Origin: Chaunax sp. Z400
Taxonomy: Eukaryota > Chordata > Actinopteri > Lophiiformes > Chaunacidae
NCBI GenBank assembly: GCA_037577475.1
Contig: CM075188.1
Location: forward strand, 10,731,501-10,795,500
Length of the DNA: 64,000 nucleotides
Direction of reading: 5' to 3'
Shown here: positions 29,201-44,000 of the stretch, piece after piece
Layout of the letters: each line of letters starts with the position of its first letter
Numbering within the stretch: the first letter of the stretch is position 1
The notes under the pieces: generated by a model
Databases searched by the model: none
Seen by the model: the letters and a program-made list of their open reading frames with translations, nothing else
What the model was told of the DNA's origin: nothing
Made by a program: the position numbers and the translations under genes

Positions 29201-32200
29201 TATCTTCGCTTTTCTGCATGCCTGCACCTGTTAAGGCTGCCCTCAGAGTGTGTATTCATGTGTAGGTATATGTGAGCGGGTGTGAGTGTGTGACTGCTAG
29301 CTGGGATTACACATTCTAAGGCACACAGTGTGTGCATTGACGTGAACCTGAGTCAGACTGTGTGTGTTGAAGCATGTGCCCCATCTCTCCCAGCTCTGAA
29401 CGAACCATCACTGTCATGTTTAAGCAGAAACACACACTGATCTCCACAACATAGTAAGATGCTACAAAATCACTATGTTTTCCATTTAATGTATTGACAC
29501 TAACAATACAATTACCAATACCCTAAACATCATGATCGTGCTTTTGCTATCAAGTCTCATAATATTTCCAGTACATTTTGCTGACTTTGAAATCACTACA
29601 GTCCGGAGAGCCGTATTTATTTGGCCTTTATAAGATTCAAATTTTGCAGGTTTTTTTAATGCTAATTTGTGCAAGCTATTTAGATATAGGGCTGAACAAT
29701 TGATGAAAATATCATTAAAATCACAATATGGTAAAGTCCAATATCTAAATTGCAGCAGCTGAATTCTTTTTTTGGATTAATGGTAAAATGTGTCACAACA
29801 TTACAAACGATGCTCCAGCCTACAAATCACAAATATAACATCATCCTTTTTTATTTTGTTGGGTTTTTTTCCCCCCAGTTAAAATAAATTGAAAAAAAGA
29901 GATCTTTTTCCCACTAAAATTGTGATTCACACTGAAATCGTAATATCTGTCAAAATAATCACAATATGAGTTGCATTTTCATTCAGCCCTATGTAGATAT
30001 AGAGACATTTGTCTGTTCAGACAAGCACATTAATCGGCAGCTTGACTATAAAGGTTCGTCAGGCTTTTGGCATCCCGAAACATCTGTAAACCAAACCAAA
30101 CAGATTCCAATCCAAAGTCCTGATTCAACTGTGTTAATTTGTGTAATATATTGTAAAAACATCTATTATCTCTGTCCTCAAGCTTGAAGTAAAACACAAA
30201 CACCGTTACTAAAGGTCATTTATGGGGGAACAGAGATGTTCTATAAAGAGGAGAGATGTTTGAAAGCTTGATAGGATCTGACTGACTACATTAAAATGTT
30301 TACCATTTATGTTTAAGTCAGACTGAATTATATTTACATAATTATATAATAATTATTTACTAACTGCAAGGCAAGTAACAAATCAATTAAAAAGCTACTA
30401 ATACTTCACGATGACTTCTTTGTAAAACTATGAGAAAACCATCTTTAGAAATATGCCTCTACTCAGGAGAACAACATGATAACAGATTTAACATCCCTCC
30501 ATTTAGCTCCAACAGGAGCCCAATGGATTCCATCCTTGATAAGGTAAAGAGGCTTCAGAATAAGGACATGAGGTAAGATAGCTCCTACTCCACCATCATA
30601 CTGCAGCAGCAGTCTCTACAGTTCTGCAGAGGATGGAACAACAAATAGATTCATCCAAATAAATAGCTTCTAGCTGAGACTGTTGCCAAGTAAGACAGCT
30701 ATGTGTTGGTTTAATGGGCCGCTCTTACAACCCTTAAGAGAGTGATCCTTTATCAGCTGGTGACAGCCATGGGAGCTGAAGCAAGAGACATGGCTTATTT
30801 ATATCATTTCCACACACAAACCCTGCATTTGACTCAGGATATATGATCACATGTTCAACCAACTGGCTCAGCAGTTAAGACTAAATGCAGACAATTTACC
30901 ATTTAAACCATAAAATTAGACCAGAGCCTGAATATCTGCATGAAAGTGCTGCATCGGTTCATTAAAGCTGTCACTGCAGCGTGAACGTATGAGATAATAA
31001 AACAAACAAACAGGTGATTTCATGCAGATGTTAAAACTGACAAATATGTTTGTCTCAAATACTACAAATAAAATAAAGAAGTGCGGATGCAAAACAAAAC
31101 TGGCATGCTGGCAATGCAAAGGTTTACTCTGAGGATGCTCTTATACTGCTTCTTCTCTCTGACAAACAATATATTTATTGCATCCAAAGCCAGTTTCTTT
31201 TTTTCTTTTTCAAATTAAAAACTGTAAGGCTTATTACATGGGGCTGCTTTTATCCAAAATTCACATAGTGTATTAAGAATAAGTGAAGACATCACTGCAC
31301 AAATATTTATTTAGACTGTTTATATCTAGTAGGCTCATCATGTTGGATGTCATTTTATCAGTGAGACAGACAAAGAAACTGCATTTAATCCCTCCATTTT
31401 TGCTCTATTAATTCTACTTAAGTAGTTTAAGATTTTACACTGTTGACAATGATGGACTACTCAACCCATTCCATGAAATAGATATATCCAGACAGAGCTA
31501 GATGATAATCAGAATGAATTTGTTCTGTTCTGACCAATATTAATCACAATATATAATTTCCTGTCAAGAGTATCCTGATTAAGACCAAAAAAAACATCAT
31601 GTAAATTTTGCAAATATGGCTTTGTTTATAATGTTTTATGTGATACAAGAATACACAAAACATCTAGGCTGAGTGTAAACAATAGCTGCTTTCAGACAGC
31701 GTCGAAAACAAATTCCCTCCTCTGTGATCCCTTCGGTGTGTTCAAACTAGACCAGACCAAGGTGTAACAATGCCACCTCGGTGTGTGCGTTCACAGTTAT
31801 GCCGGCGTTCCGTAACGTGACATACGACACAACATCGAGCATAAAAGCTGACATTCTTCACTATCTCCCCAGTTTAGTGGTCATTTTCTGTGCTTGTTCT
31901 CCAAATCATGGACTTCCTGTTGGTCCCCCTGAGGTAGGTCACACACCTGAACATATTACTACAACGTCACAACCGTTCTGCAACGCTGGGGCACTTCATT
32001 CAGACGCCTGTTTCGGCGCTGTTACTACCTTTCGAGGCGTCACAGAGGTGGAACACACTGACACCCCATTACTCCCTCATTGCATTCAGACAGATGTCGG
32101 GACGGAATAAAGGCACAACAGGCCCGGAATGAAAATGCTGTCTGAATGGGGCTATTGTCTTGTTACTGATTAAAATAACGGCGTGGTCGCTGGGATGGTA

Positions 32201-34995
32201 CATTTTCAAGTGATGGATTTGTTTTTGTTTCTTGTCAAAGACTTCTTCAGCTTTGGAGAATAACAGAAGTTCTCTTACAGCACTTTAACATAGAGTTTGG
32301 CTTTGTAGAACAAACCGGGTGGAGGAGGGGGCAGTTAGTTAGTGCAGACAGAGCGGCTGAAAACGACACATTTCTGGTAGTTTCTTCTTCAACAGGTGTT
32401 TAATGAATTCATCACTGTCCCCCATGTAAACAATTTGACTTTTCAATATTAATGACACATTTTTATCAAACATCTCAGATATTTCATGAACATCTGCTCT
32501 GACCTCATGTTTATATTCCCTCTGACACAAGTGTGCACACACTTTTTCTCCTTCTTGTTTCCATGGCGCTCCAATTGAGGTCAACCAGCATCTTTGGACT
32601 AAGACATGTGCATCGACAGACAGATGCTGCCTTCCACATGTCACTGCATGCTGCTGTTAAACACGGCAATAGCACAGCCACACAGGTGATGTGATGCAAC
32701 TCACACAAACAGTACATGTGCATGCAGACACACACATATTCACTCAAATTAACACACTGTGCTCATTCATGATGGAAAAAACGACTAAATCAAACCAGCA
32801 GCAAATTCATTTCACGAAATATCCACTAAAACAAATATCAAATACACTCTAGAAGTGGTTTGCATTGCAGACATTTAAATCTACTGACATCACTAGAGCA
32901 AAAACAACAAACTGTTACAATCGGGCACATTATTTCCCAAATTAAATCTTCTGTTTTTAAACTTCACTGACAAAAAAGCAGCTATAGCAACAAAATGAAC
33001 TTAAAGAAATGTGGTTGTGCGTCACATAATTGTTAACATCAAATTGAGAGGGTAGCACTGACAGGGAAGTCTGACGCAGATGGGATCAATACTGTGACTC
33101 CCAGAGGATGAGCTAAGTAAGAGGCAGTCTTTGAGATGGTTGTTTGTTATCTTGGCTAGGTCCAGCTATCGATTGGGTTTTTTCATTCCATAGCAAAGCC
33201 TACAGAAAGACCTACAGAAGGCACAAATCCATATATCTGACTAATTCTAAAGAGCGGGAAAATCAACAAGGCAGCAAACTCGATACAAAGTGTGGTTTAA
33301 CACGGTGAACTCTTGAGTAAGTATTTTGAACAACAGCGTGAGGATGAGATAAATGTTAGAGAATCATTTCTTCTCTTTTGGCAAGGATGCTGCATAAGCT
33401 CAGACATACAGGGCTGCAGAGAGAACCTCTCTTTTTATTTGGAAAATGTTCGTTTATGGTTTACCTCCACCCAGTTAATTCCACAAGTTATGCAGCAGTG
33501 ATGGCCACTGTTTAGACAGCGGGAAGGCAAACTGATCTTAAATCAGTGTCATCAGGTTATTCCACCTTTGAGCTCTTGATCTCCGTGGCCAGCAGGCTGT
33601 GTATTTTTCCATTCGAGCAAACCAGACAGGCAGTGAAATCCTCATCCTCTGTCTCTGGCCACAGCCCAGAATGGAAAGGTTGAGGCCTAAATAATAGATA
33701 GGTAGATAGTAAAAAGGCCTAATTGAGTGTATTTGGAAGCTAAAGTTAAAGAGTCAATCTTCAGGATATAATGTTTACTTGGGGCAGACATTTAATTACA
33801 GTATCTACAGGCTTCAAATGACTCTCTGTTGTCTATGGCCAGATTATTTTCAGACACCTACTAATCGTCTTCTCTAATCATGAGTACAGGATAACCAGTA
33901 TCTAATACATTCATTTCAATAAATACCTTTAAATACCAATAGATAAGCTTTATATTGTTTAAGGGAATATGTTTGATCGCTTTCTTGGCAAGAGTTAGAT
34001 AAGAATATCGAAATCACTTTAATGGCTCTTTAGCAAATACTAAGCTAGAGCCAAGAGATGATTAGCTTAGCTTAGCATAAAAATTGGAAGCAGGGGGGAA
34101 CTGCTATCCTGGCTCTGTCTGTAACCAAAACAAAACTGTCTACAAGTACACCTGAGGCTCACTTAACACATTTTGATAAAGGCACAAAAGCTAGCCCTGT
34201 CCTGAGAACTGACACAGCTGTATCCACCGACAAGCACAGGAAGACAGACTTTAACCCATCTTGGCTGTCAGAGAGGAAATACTCCTCCAGGCTCTACTAG
34301 ACATATGTCTTGTCTTGTCAGAATTGCCACAAAATGCCAAAAAATGGTAGAGAAACTGAATGCATGGTGCACACCAGGAGTGCCATACCATACCAGGAAA
34401 ACAAAGGTTTGATGGTTACACATTTCTAGAGACACGTATCTGAGTAATTGCTCGATGACACATTATCTCTCCTAACAAGGTAAGATTGAAGGTTTTGGTT
34501 TGATCACTGAAAACTGAAACATGACATGAAAGCAGAGCAGCATTGCGAGTCCCCTAAAAAGCAGTATGTCAGCTTCACACTCAGTGTACGGCTGAACGAT
34601 GTGCAAAGAAATCACACCGAGATTATTTCGTGATTGTGATATGAATGAAAATCTTTGTTTGATTTTCACTGGAACGAAAAAATGATAGACAGATAATGAT
34701 GTGATTTTTGAGTCTGTACAGAACAACATGTTCCCTTACATTTTGAGAGTCTGTATCTTGCCACAGTGGTTCATTTACAACTAGTGATTCTTAATACTCT
34801 ATATCAGTAATTGCATTCCCATTTCCCCTCAGAAACAGAGCTGTATAGAATGGGATGGCGACACTAATAATTAAGGCGTCATCAACTTCCTAATGCTAAG
34901 CTTTTCAAAGGGGCTTTAAACATTCCTCTCAATTACGTACTGCTTCAGCATGTAAACACGCAGACACAAAGACACAGTAGCAGGCACAGGCAGAG

Positions 34996-35083
<88 letters not shown>

Positions 35084-38000
35084 CTTGGTAATGTCAGTTT
35101 CTTAAGCTACAGTATGAAGTTTGGATGAACTCGCTCTAAATAGGTTAACAGTCTTAAACTGGCTCGGTGGTAATAACCACATAACCACAACCTTCTTCCT
35201 TAAAATGCATTTCCCTTCAGCTTCCTCTGATTTACTGAACTAAGCTGTGTGCTCAGAGGAGCTAAAGCTGCTACATCTTCTGCTGTCAGTGCATGTCATA
35301 CCCTTTTGTATAATACAGTGCAGAGGAAGTGGTGGCTGGAGAGGAAAGCCTTTCACTATATGCCAAATCATCCTTTATGATCAATGGCATCAGGCAAACA
35401 AACACATTTAATAAAAAAGCTTTCTACTGTCTGCTGGCTCAAGAAACGTCCCTTTGAGGCATTTAGCTCAGAGCTAGATGATGAGCAATGCAAACCACAG
35501 TCTGCATACAAAGTAGTGCTTGTTCTATCCAACCAACAGTTTAAAAACCCAGAAGATGTCAAGATACTTTGACAGAAAGCACAAAAAAGAACTGAATAAA
35601 TGCATCAAAGAAACAACTGGATTATCCAGTTCCTGATAAATGTCTGGTTGATCAAAGATTGAGCTGATTTGAGCTCTGAAATAGTGTATAACTTATATAA
35701 GTTAAGACACTGACTGATTAATTAAAAGGTCAATTGACAGGAAAGTTATAAGTGCTATTTACAAAGCTGACCATTTGTTAGAGCTGCTTTTTACAGCTTT
35801 GACAGTTTTCCTCAATTAATTAATGTAAACATAATAAACTGAGCCCTGGGTTCTTGGACTACACTCGAAATACCTCTGCTAACGCCTTTGTCATTAAAAC
35901 TCGGGCAATAAGGAAACAGCTTCTAGACCAAGCCACAACAAAAGCTAGTAATCCGAGATACACAACATCAATGACTGACAAACAACTATAATACTGTTAA
36001 ACTTTTATCCACATAAAATAGAATTATCTATATAGAAAAACGTGTCCATATAGAAGGTAGTAAAAGAAAGAAAGAACAGCCATTGAATTTAAAATTCTTA
36101 ACATATATAAACTGAAATATTTCTCAATATTTTACTGTAAATACCAAAACAAACAAAACAATGAAATGTCAAAATATACTCTAGTTTCTAACAATTAGCT
36201 GTCAAATGCTGTGACACTAAAGGAAGACATGTTAAATGTATATGTTAGTCATGTTTACGAGAACAGCTCCAGTGACAGGACTGAATTTCCTGGCTTGTTT
36301 ATAAAAACAGGTTTGTTTGGAAGCACAATTCATTTTCGGAGTCGACAAACTATTGCAGATCTGTGAAGCAACATACTTCATTCCAAAAACCACCGACACC
36401 TATTATTATCATCTCAGGCCTTTTCCATCAGTCTCAGAGCTGGTACCACTACACACCAACACATTCGCTCCCAGTGACTCCAGTTGGCTAGACTTGACTG
36501 TGGTTCTGCAACTATGAAACAGTCAGACAGACGCCCCAAAAGCAAAGCCGTCTTAACCACGGTCACTATTACTTTACTTTACTATCCTTAATCCCAATCC
36601 CATTCTCTCCAGGCTACTAGACTAACTGTCTGGATTATCAGGATAAAATGGCACCAATACAAGGACCGGTGGAAGCCAAGAGACCGTCTGTCTGTTTTCC
36701 TGGCTTGCTGTCTGTCTCTGCTCTGGATTAGCATTAAGGAAAAACTTCTTTTTTTTTTAAAGAATAATCTGTTTCTTAAAACAACTCAGACACTCAGAGA
36801 ATTCCTGGAATGGCTCAAGCGGTCTAGCAGACTCTCTAACAGTCAAGTTTTCCACATTTCTCTGCTTGTGAAACGTTGGCCAAACCTTTCAAACATCATT
36901 AAAATGCCACACCTGCCAGTACTCCTGCCAGTCTGAATCTCTCCGCCGTCCAGGAGAGCCTGTGACCATTACAGCTTTATTTCTCACTGCGGATGGAACA
37001 GGTGGATATGAAAGTGGACGTTTTCCTTGGTGCTGAGGCCTGAGAGCTCTGTGGACTTCAAAATGGAAATTCAAAGTGAGGAGATGCATAAAGAGGAATG
37101 TTTACTGAAGAGGAGTTGACCCTCTCAGCCAAGTCCTGAGAGAGTATCAAGAGCAAAGTGATAATAGCAGGTTTTATACATGCCACAGGGACACACAGAC
37201 ACACTTGCCTACACCGTCAGAAGTCGATAAAAAAAGAAAGCCCTGACTGTCAGCTATGCAGACATCCATCTGTGTGTTTGTGTGAGTGTAATGTAGACAT
37301 GTAGAGTTAGTAGAAATCTACACCAGGACAAGAGTTCATCCACCTTTCTTTATTCACATCGTCCATCAACATTTTCAGGCCATTAGATGCTATAGGAATG
37401 TCGCATGAATCCCGCTGGACTGACATGTCAAGAGTGTGTCTCTTTCTACTCCTTCAGGGAACTCCTGCTGCTCCTGAGGAGACTGGCAGGGCCAAGTAGC
37501 AGCTCTCGGTTCTCTGGGCAAAGCTATAAACAGCTCAGTCCTCTGGCAATGTGCTCCAACTCTTATGCAATTTCAGTATGTTTTTCATTACTCCGCTCCC
37601 GGAGCAAAACCAAATTTAGTGGTCCTTGCAGATCCTCGAAAAGTTCTTTTTATGGCGAGGAGAGGAGAGGAGAGGAGATGAGAGGCGAGGAGGATACAAA
37701 TTGTTTGTATTATTCTCTCCTCTCCGTACAGGTGGTGATCAGCCTGACTCCTGTGTACTACTGTATTGCTGAGAGCAGCACCTTGTGCCTCTGATGACTC
37801 AGTTGAGGTTAATCTTCTCTGACTCCACAAGAACATGGTTGAACAACAGAGCTGTTAATTGCTGCTCATATCGGTACTTACAGCTGCAAATTTAATTTAA
37901 CATCTGGGGCTTGGTGCAGAGCTATGCATGCCCCTTTAGACACGCTTGCAGGGTAACTATTTTCAACCTAGACACTATTTAGTTTGTATAGTGTCAACCT

Positions 38001-41000
38001 CAACATTATGCAACTGGCAGCTGCAGCACTCTCATTCAATACTGGACCGATTTCAACATTGTTTTCGTCTCCATTAGACACTTTAACACAGAGACGAGGG
38101 AAAATCAAGACCTTTCCCTTTTAACTGAGACATGACCACCTCTTCATTCTGCAATCTAAATGAATACATGGAGGGCAGTTGATCTGACTGATCGGGTTTT
38201 TCAGCAAGAAGTACTTGTTCATCATTGGACCAACAACTAACTACATCTCTGCTTGTGATACCATTCATTTCTTTCCACGGCTACAACAGGCCCAGATGAA
38301 TAGGCACAGAGAAACAGACAGACAGACAGCAGCCTTGATTCTGTAAAATGCAAGGCAGCAAATAACAAAGCCTGCAGCCACTGATCTAGCTCCAACATGT
38401 AAAGAAAACAAAGCTTCTTTTCCAGGCTGCCCCCAGGACGTCAAAACGTGGAGGAAACACGAAGCTGTTGGTGGAGAGAGCCTGGTGACGGGTGAGGAAA
38501 GTATTTTTTTCCTGCGCTGGAAGAAAAGCAATCACATACTGATTGGATTCTGGGCAGAACGCAACCTTCACGACCTGGAACATGGAGGCCACAGTTGTGG
38601 ACATAGAAGCAGAGGAGAATTTGCACTGCGTCTCTCTTCGTTTGTGTTTAAAATATGCTCATAATTAGCATGTGACAAGAGAGGAATGTAACGACGTCTA
38701 TATGCACGTTTGCATCTTCTCTTCAAAGACATAATTTCTGACTGAAATGTGTGAAGCTTAAAAAAATCTAACAGACAATCACACAATGAACATACAGTGG
38801 AAGAAGAAGAGGAAGAGGAATAAATCTACTGGTTATACTTGAATGTACACTTAGCCTCATAAGCCTCAGATGAGGCAGATGACAGATGAGCTATGCTTTT
38901 ACATCAGTATCCTCCAGGATCCATACTTCTTATAGGCCACACATACTAACTATTACTATATTGACCCTAAAATTGAATTAGGAAATACAAATAATAAAGT
39001 AGGACACGACGACCTCTAAAAACATTTTCACAGATATTTGGTGTGTATTACAAGGCTACAGCTAACTATTATTTCCATTATTGATTTATTGATTGATTTA
39101 TTATTGCAACGTTTCAATTTTTTTTTTTTAAAGCACGGTATCGAACCACTGATCATCTGGGCCGCACCCCAGGGCGCAGGAGCAGAAGATGCATGGTGCA
39201 CATGGTGTCTGTCAGAGCAGGAAGACGAAGGAAAGGAAGGGAGAAGAGTGCATAAGGCGTGGCACATTCTGTGTCCTCTCTGTGGGCCTGGGGTTCTGCT
39301 CTGGCGTGCGGCGCAGATGATCGCCGGTTCAATACAGATCCTTTTTTTCTTCTTTTCTTTTTTTAATTAAAAAAGTTGCGGATGCAAGATGGTTTCTATT
39401 ATTTAGTGGTACTGTTCTTCCAATCTGTTATGAGGATGATTAAACTGTATACACAACTTGGATATGTTGCTCCAGGTCACACTGATAAAGTTGATATATT
39501 GTCCAAAGAGACGTATAAAAAAAACTTTCATTGTGACTCAAATGGGGACGTTCAGAGGACGTTACAGACGTCTGGAAATTGCCTATTTTTGACGTGATCT
39601 GGACAATGGTTTGCTCAATCGATTAATTGATGAATAAACTGATTATTTGAGCTCAATTACCTCAAGTATGAATATGTGTAACTATTCAAAGCCAAGCCGA
39701 GTTTACATTTCACCTAGCATGCATGTTTTTGGACTGTGGAGGTAAGTGTGTGGGAAACCAACAAACCTCATTAACAGATCATCATTATTAGGAATGCTTT
39801 CTTCGTTGAAAATAATCACATCTTATTCAACATGGGCAGATCAGAGAAGCTTGAAAGCTCATGCTCTCCAGGTGCTGATTATGCAATAATAATGGCCTGC
39901 ACAGTGAGAACAGCGACTCTCTTAATTCAAAACAGCAGGTCTTCGCCTTAATGGGGGCTGCATGCCACTACATGCATGTTGGTGTAAACCTGAACCAGCT
40001 CCTCATCCAGCGGCACATATAGCCAAGAAGAAAACACAGTCTAGAATCCCCCCCCCCCCTGTTTATGTCTCAGTTTCCTGTATTCACCCTCCCTCACTCA
40101 TCTTCCCTGCAGCTATCACTTAGAATGAAAAACCCTGGCCAAGCACAAGGACAGACTGCAGCAACACAATGCTCTTGCCAGGCTATGGTGTCTGTTCAAA
40201 ATAGCTACAGTGGCACATATGCCCTCTCGCAGAGAAAATCAGCAGCGTGAAAGGCGTAACTAAACTGCGTCATCAGTTACGTTAAAGAATATGACATTAA
40301 ACAACCTGGGAGAGGGTCAAAACCCAATAAAAGCCCCGTGAACAGGCCAATGGGGTACAAACCGATACTGGCATGCACAGTGACAGAAAGAGAAAGGGAG
40401 AGGTGGAGAGATCTTTCAGAATGAAGAAGGAAGACGCAAATATACAGCATGACAAATGCCACAGAAGGCAACCACCATTTGTGCTTCTGTCAGCAAATCT
40501 GACAGGCTTTACCTATACAGCTGGGAACAGAGGAAAGCACTGAGGGGGGAGGACTGAAGGAGAGAGACAAATGAGTGGCTGAGCCAAGGGAATCATTCAG
40601 GTAGGAGATGAGATACAGCTCACCTAGGGGAGAGGAGAGGTGAGGAGAGGAGAGCCAGGATGAGGGTGAGAGGAGATGCGTGTTGGTTTGGGGGAAGGTA
40701 AGTGAGATGACTGCTGTCGTGCTAACAGAAGACTGTAAGGACAAGATCACATGTGCCTGAAGATGAGGAGCTTTGAATGGGACTAAATGCTCAGGACAGC
40801 TGTAGTTAACAGCCATGACACCCACACACTAATGTACCTGGACATTCAGAGAAGCTGAGCTGAACAGCCCAGCCTGCAATTACACATATGCAAGATCTCA
40901 CATTGACATGTTACATGAACATCCACCACCCTTTCATGTATCTATCCAAGTCTGCCGGTTCCTTTTATTTTTGTAGGTTTATGTCATTATTCTGTGCTCC

Positions 41001-44000
41001 GTTTCCTGTTTTATTTTGTAATCTATTTCCATGCCTTGTGTTTTCGCTTTACACTTCCTGTTGTCTTTTCTTGTGATCTGTTTTGACCTTTTGTTTCCTC
41101 CGTCTCAGTGTTTAGTCTTCTGTTTTTTAGTTCTGGTTTGTCCCCTCTCCCTCTGTGTCTTTGTAGGCCCTGTCTCTTGTGAGTTTTTCTTTGTATCCTC
41201 CTTGTTTCTTCCCCTTTAATATATTTTCCCTCCAGTGTGTGATTGTCTCCACCTGTGGCTGATTGTCTCCTCCTCCCTGTGTCACTTGTTTGTCATTCCC
41301 TCATTATCTCAGTGATGTTCCCAGTGTTCCCTGTGTCTTCCCAGTGATGTTCCCAGTGTTTTATCCCTGTGCTCCTCAGTAAGTTTTTGGATTTTGTTTT
41401 GCTTACTCTTTTGGATTTTTTTGAGGCTCACCTTACCTGTTAATTAAATCCCTGAACTGCACTCTCTGCTTTGTGTTTTGTCTGCATTTGGGTCCAGTAT
41501 TTTGTTGAACCTTGACCCACCCGAACAAGCCAATGAGAATCCAGCAACTACCTTCTCAGCTGCCACCTCCAAATCATCCCTACTGACCACTGCCAATGCT
41601 TTTAAGACCTGTCACTGACAGATGCTGCCTGGGAGTCACAGTGTGATCCACACCTACCCCTCCTGCTGCAAGGCTTATCAGAGAAACTAGCTTAACCTAC
41701 AAAAGCTTTGTATTAGAGAAGGGGGACACACGCAACTATATTAGTAAAACAAATATAAGGTCAATGTGGGTTCTTCTCAACTGTGTCACCGAAGAGAAGT
41801 TGGACATGTTCAGACAAAATGTCCTGCAGCAGCTTGGTACTGGAATCACAAACAGTGATAGAAACTATAGAGCAGATGATAATAACACTAGTTCTAACCT
41901 GATGTATTTCATTTGTTGTTGCTGATATTGATTAACATTAAAACAAAATGTTCTCAGACTGCCTTTAATATTTAATAACCGCTATCCCCAATTATAATTG
42001 TGATAAAAAATGCAGTTAGCCTACAATGCACAGGTTTACATGCCAACAGTGATACAGAAGTCATGTTATAATTACTGTATTTGGCATTTATGTGTATTTA
42101 AGCTCTCATTATGTTACAGAGACAACATTGGTGCTTTGGTCACAAATTTACTCACGGTAACATGCTACTGGGCAATAGTTAATGAAATCCCTCAGATGTA
42201 TTATAGAAGCCTGTTCATTTACTCTGCTGTATAGTACACACATACTGGATCTACAGCTTTATGGAACAAGAGCCAGCAGGAGCAGTCAGTCAGTAATAAA
42301 TAATAATAATGAAAAACTGCATGTATAAATGCGTGAAGGAAGAATACATATTTTCCAGGATATGCTCTGATATGCTCAGGAAACTAACCTCACCCTCTTT
42401 CAAGGCCAAGTCCAACACCAAATTGTTGCCATGGAGATGTATAAAATAAAAATTACAACAATTATTAATGAGCAAAATACTTCCCATCATTCCTGGTATA
42501 CATATACAATTTGTATACTTAACTTAGTGTAATAGCTGGGAGCTTCATAAGAAGAAGAACTTGTTGGTTTCACAGGATGGTATCGACAAGACTGGCTTTT
42601 TCTTTAATTGACTTTCTTTAGCACACATAAAACGCTGTCTTAATAGCAGATCAGGGCACTGCCTCATGGATGATAGGCATAATGAAACATGCCTTGGCTC
42701 AGCAATATTTAAAACAGAACCAAAGAATAAAGCTGAGGTTAAATGAGGCAACAAGGTTTCAGGTGTTAGTGTGTTAAAAAAAACAAGAAGCCTCAGCAGT
42801 CAGCTGTGTCTTTTAGTCCTCTGTATCCAATATAATCACTAAATGACATCATATAATGAAGAGTTATTTCCTGTTGCTTTTAAATAGTTGAATGCTGTCT
42901 GTAAACCTGAATATATTTTGTAGGATAGCAGCGCATACTCAATAATGCATCTGTTTAATGCTGTCCATGTCCCCATGCAAGCTCTCACTCTCTCTCCTCA
43001 GTAAGGTCTGTATTTTCACTTGCGTGTGAAGGTGCAACAACTGAGCAGGTATTTTCTTGGTAAAATACCCCTGGCAAGCATGCTAGGAAAGAGCATCTGC
43101 AGCCAAAGCCAGCCCCACGTCCATTTCACCCTCTACTAGAGCTGAGCTCGACGTGTAACCCTCACCAGACAGCCATTTGATTCATGAGCCTGTTCTGTGT
43201 GGAGCTACGGAGATCTTGTCAAGTCAGCATTTCCTCACCGGGACAATTCAAAACGCCCCAACTGTGACGTGCAGTAAAACATAACCAGTGAATGCAGCAC
43301 GACTGACATGCTGTTAGACTCATGAGGCAAACAGCTATTAGCTATTTAGCTATTAGCACCCATAAGTGTATTTACAGACATAACTACATCCATTGGTATA
43401 CTTTAAAGTCTTCACTTGGCTATGTCAAATAACATTTTGTCATTTATAGCATAATAGCACAAATCTCAGCATTGATGATTCAGTCGTTTATAATGATGCC
43501 CAAAATATGCATTTTAATCTAAAGCAAATGTATGTTGATTTCCAAAATAACAACTATTTATCTAAATAAAGCTCATAAACTCAGATTTTAACTAACATCA
43601 AAGCTCTGACTGACATGTTAAAGTTGAACATGATCCTCTCATAAACTGAAATGCCTGTTTCACAAAGTCTGCAAATACAGACTCTTAGATTTTATGTCTG
43701 CCTTTCAAAATCTTGATGTAGTGTGTGATACATTATATGATCTACATGTGAACTCAATCATATCTAATAAAATTGTGACCAAATGTTTCTGTAAGAGGAG
43801 AACATTGCTAGCTCTTGTTTATCCATATAGTCAGTCTAAATAGACCTTATCCATTATTTAACTTGACTTGTCAGAAGTAAAAATTAGGATAATCACACTA
43901 AGCATGAATTTCAGTGGCACAAAACAAATGCGTAACTTGGGAAGCGTGCTGCTTTTGCATATCTAGTGTTTTGAAAATGTGACTCATCTTAACCACAACT

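Noticed and set aside
31781..32110. 109-codon plus-strand frame in the 31.7 kb element
   Set aside because: Internal to a MITE-like element and not similar to any transposase motif I know.
37405..37794. 129-codon plus-strand open frame
   Set aside because: Includes a GAGAG/GGAGAG repeat ([10 protein letters not shown]) and has no recognisable family.
40888..41219. Hydrophobic plus-strand frames resembling membrane peptides
   Set aside because: Phe/Leu/Cys-rich translation of T-rich retroelement-like sequence, with no conserved motif.
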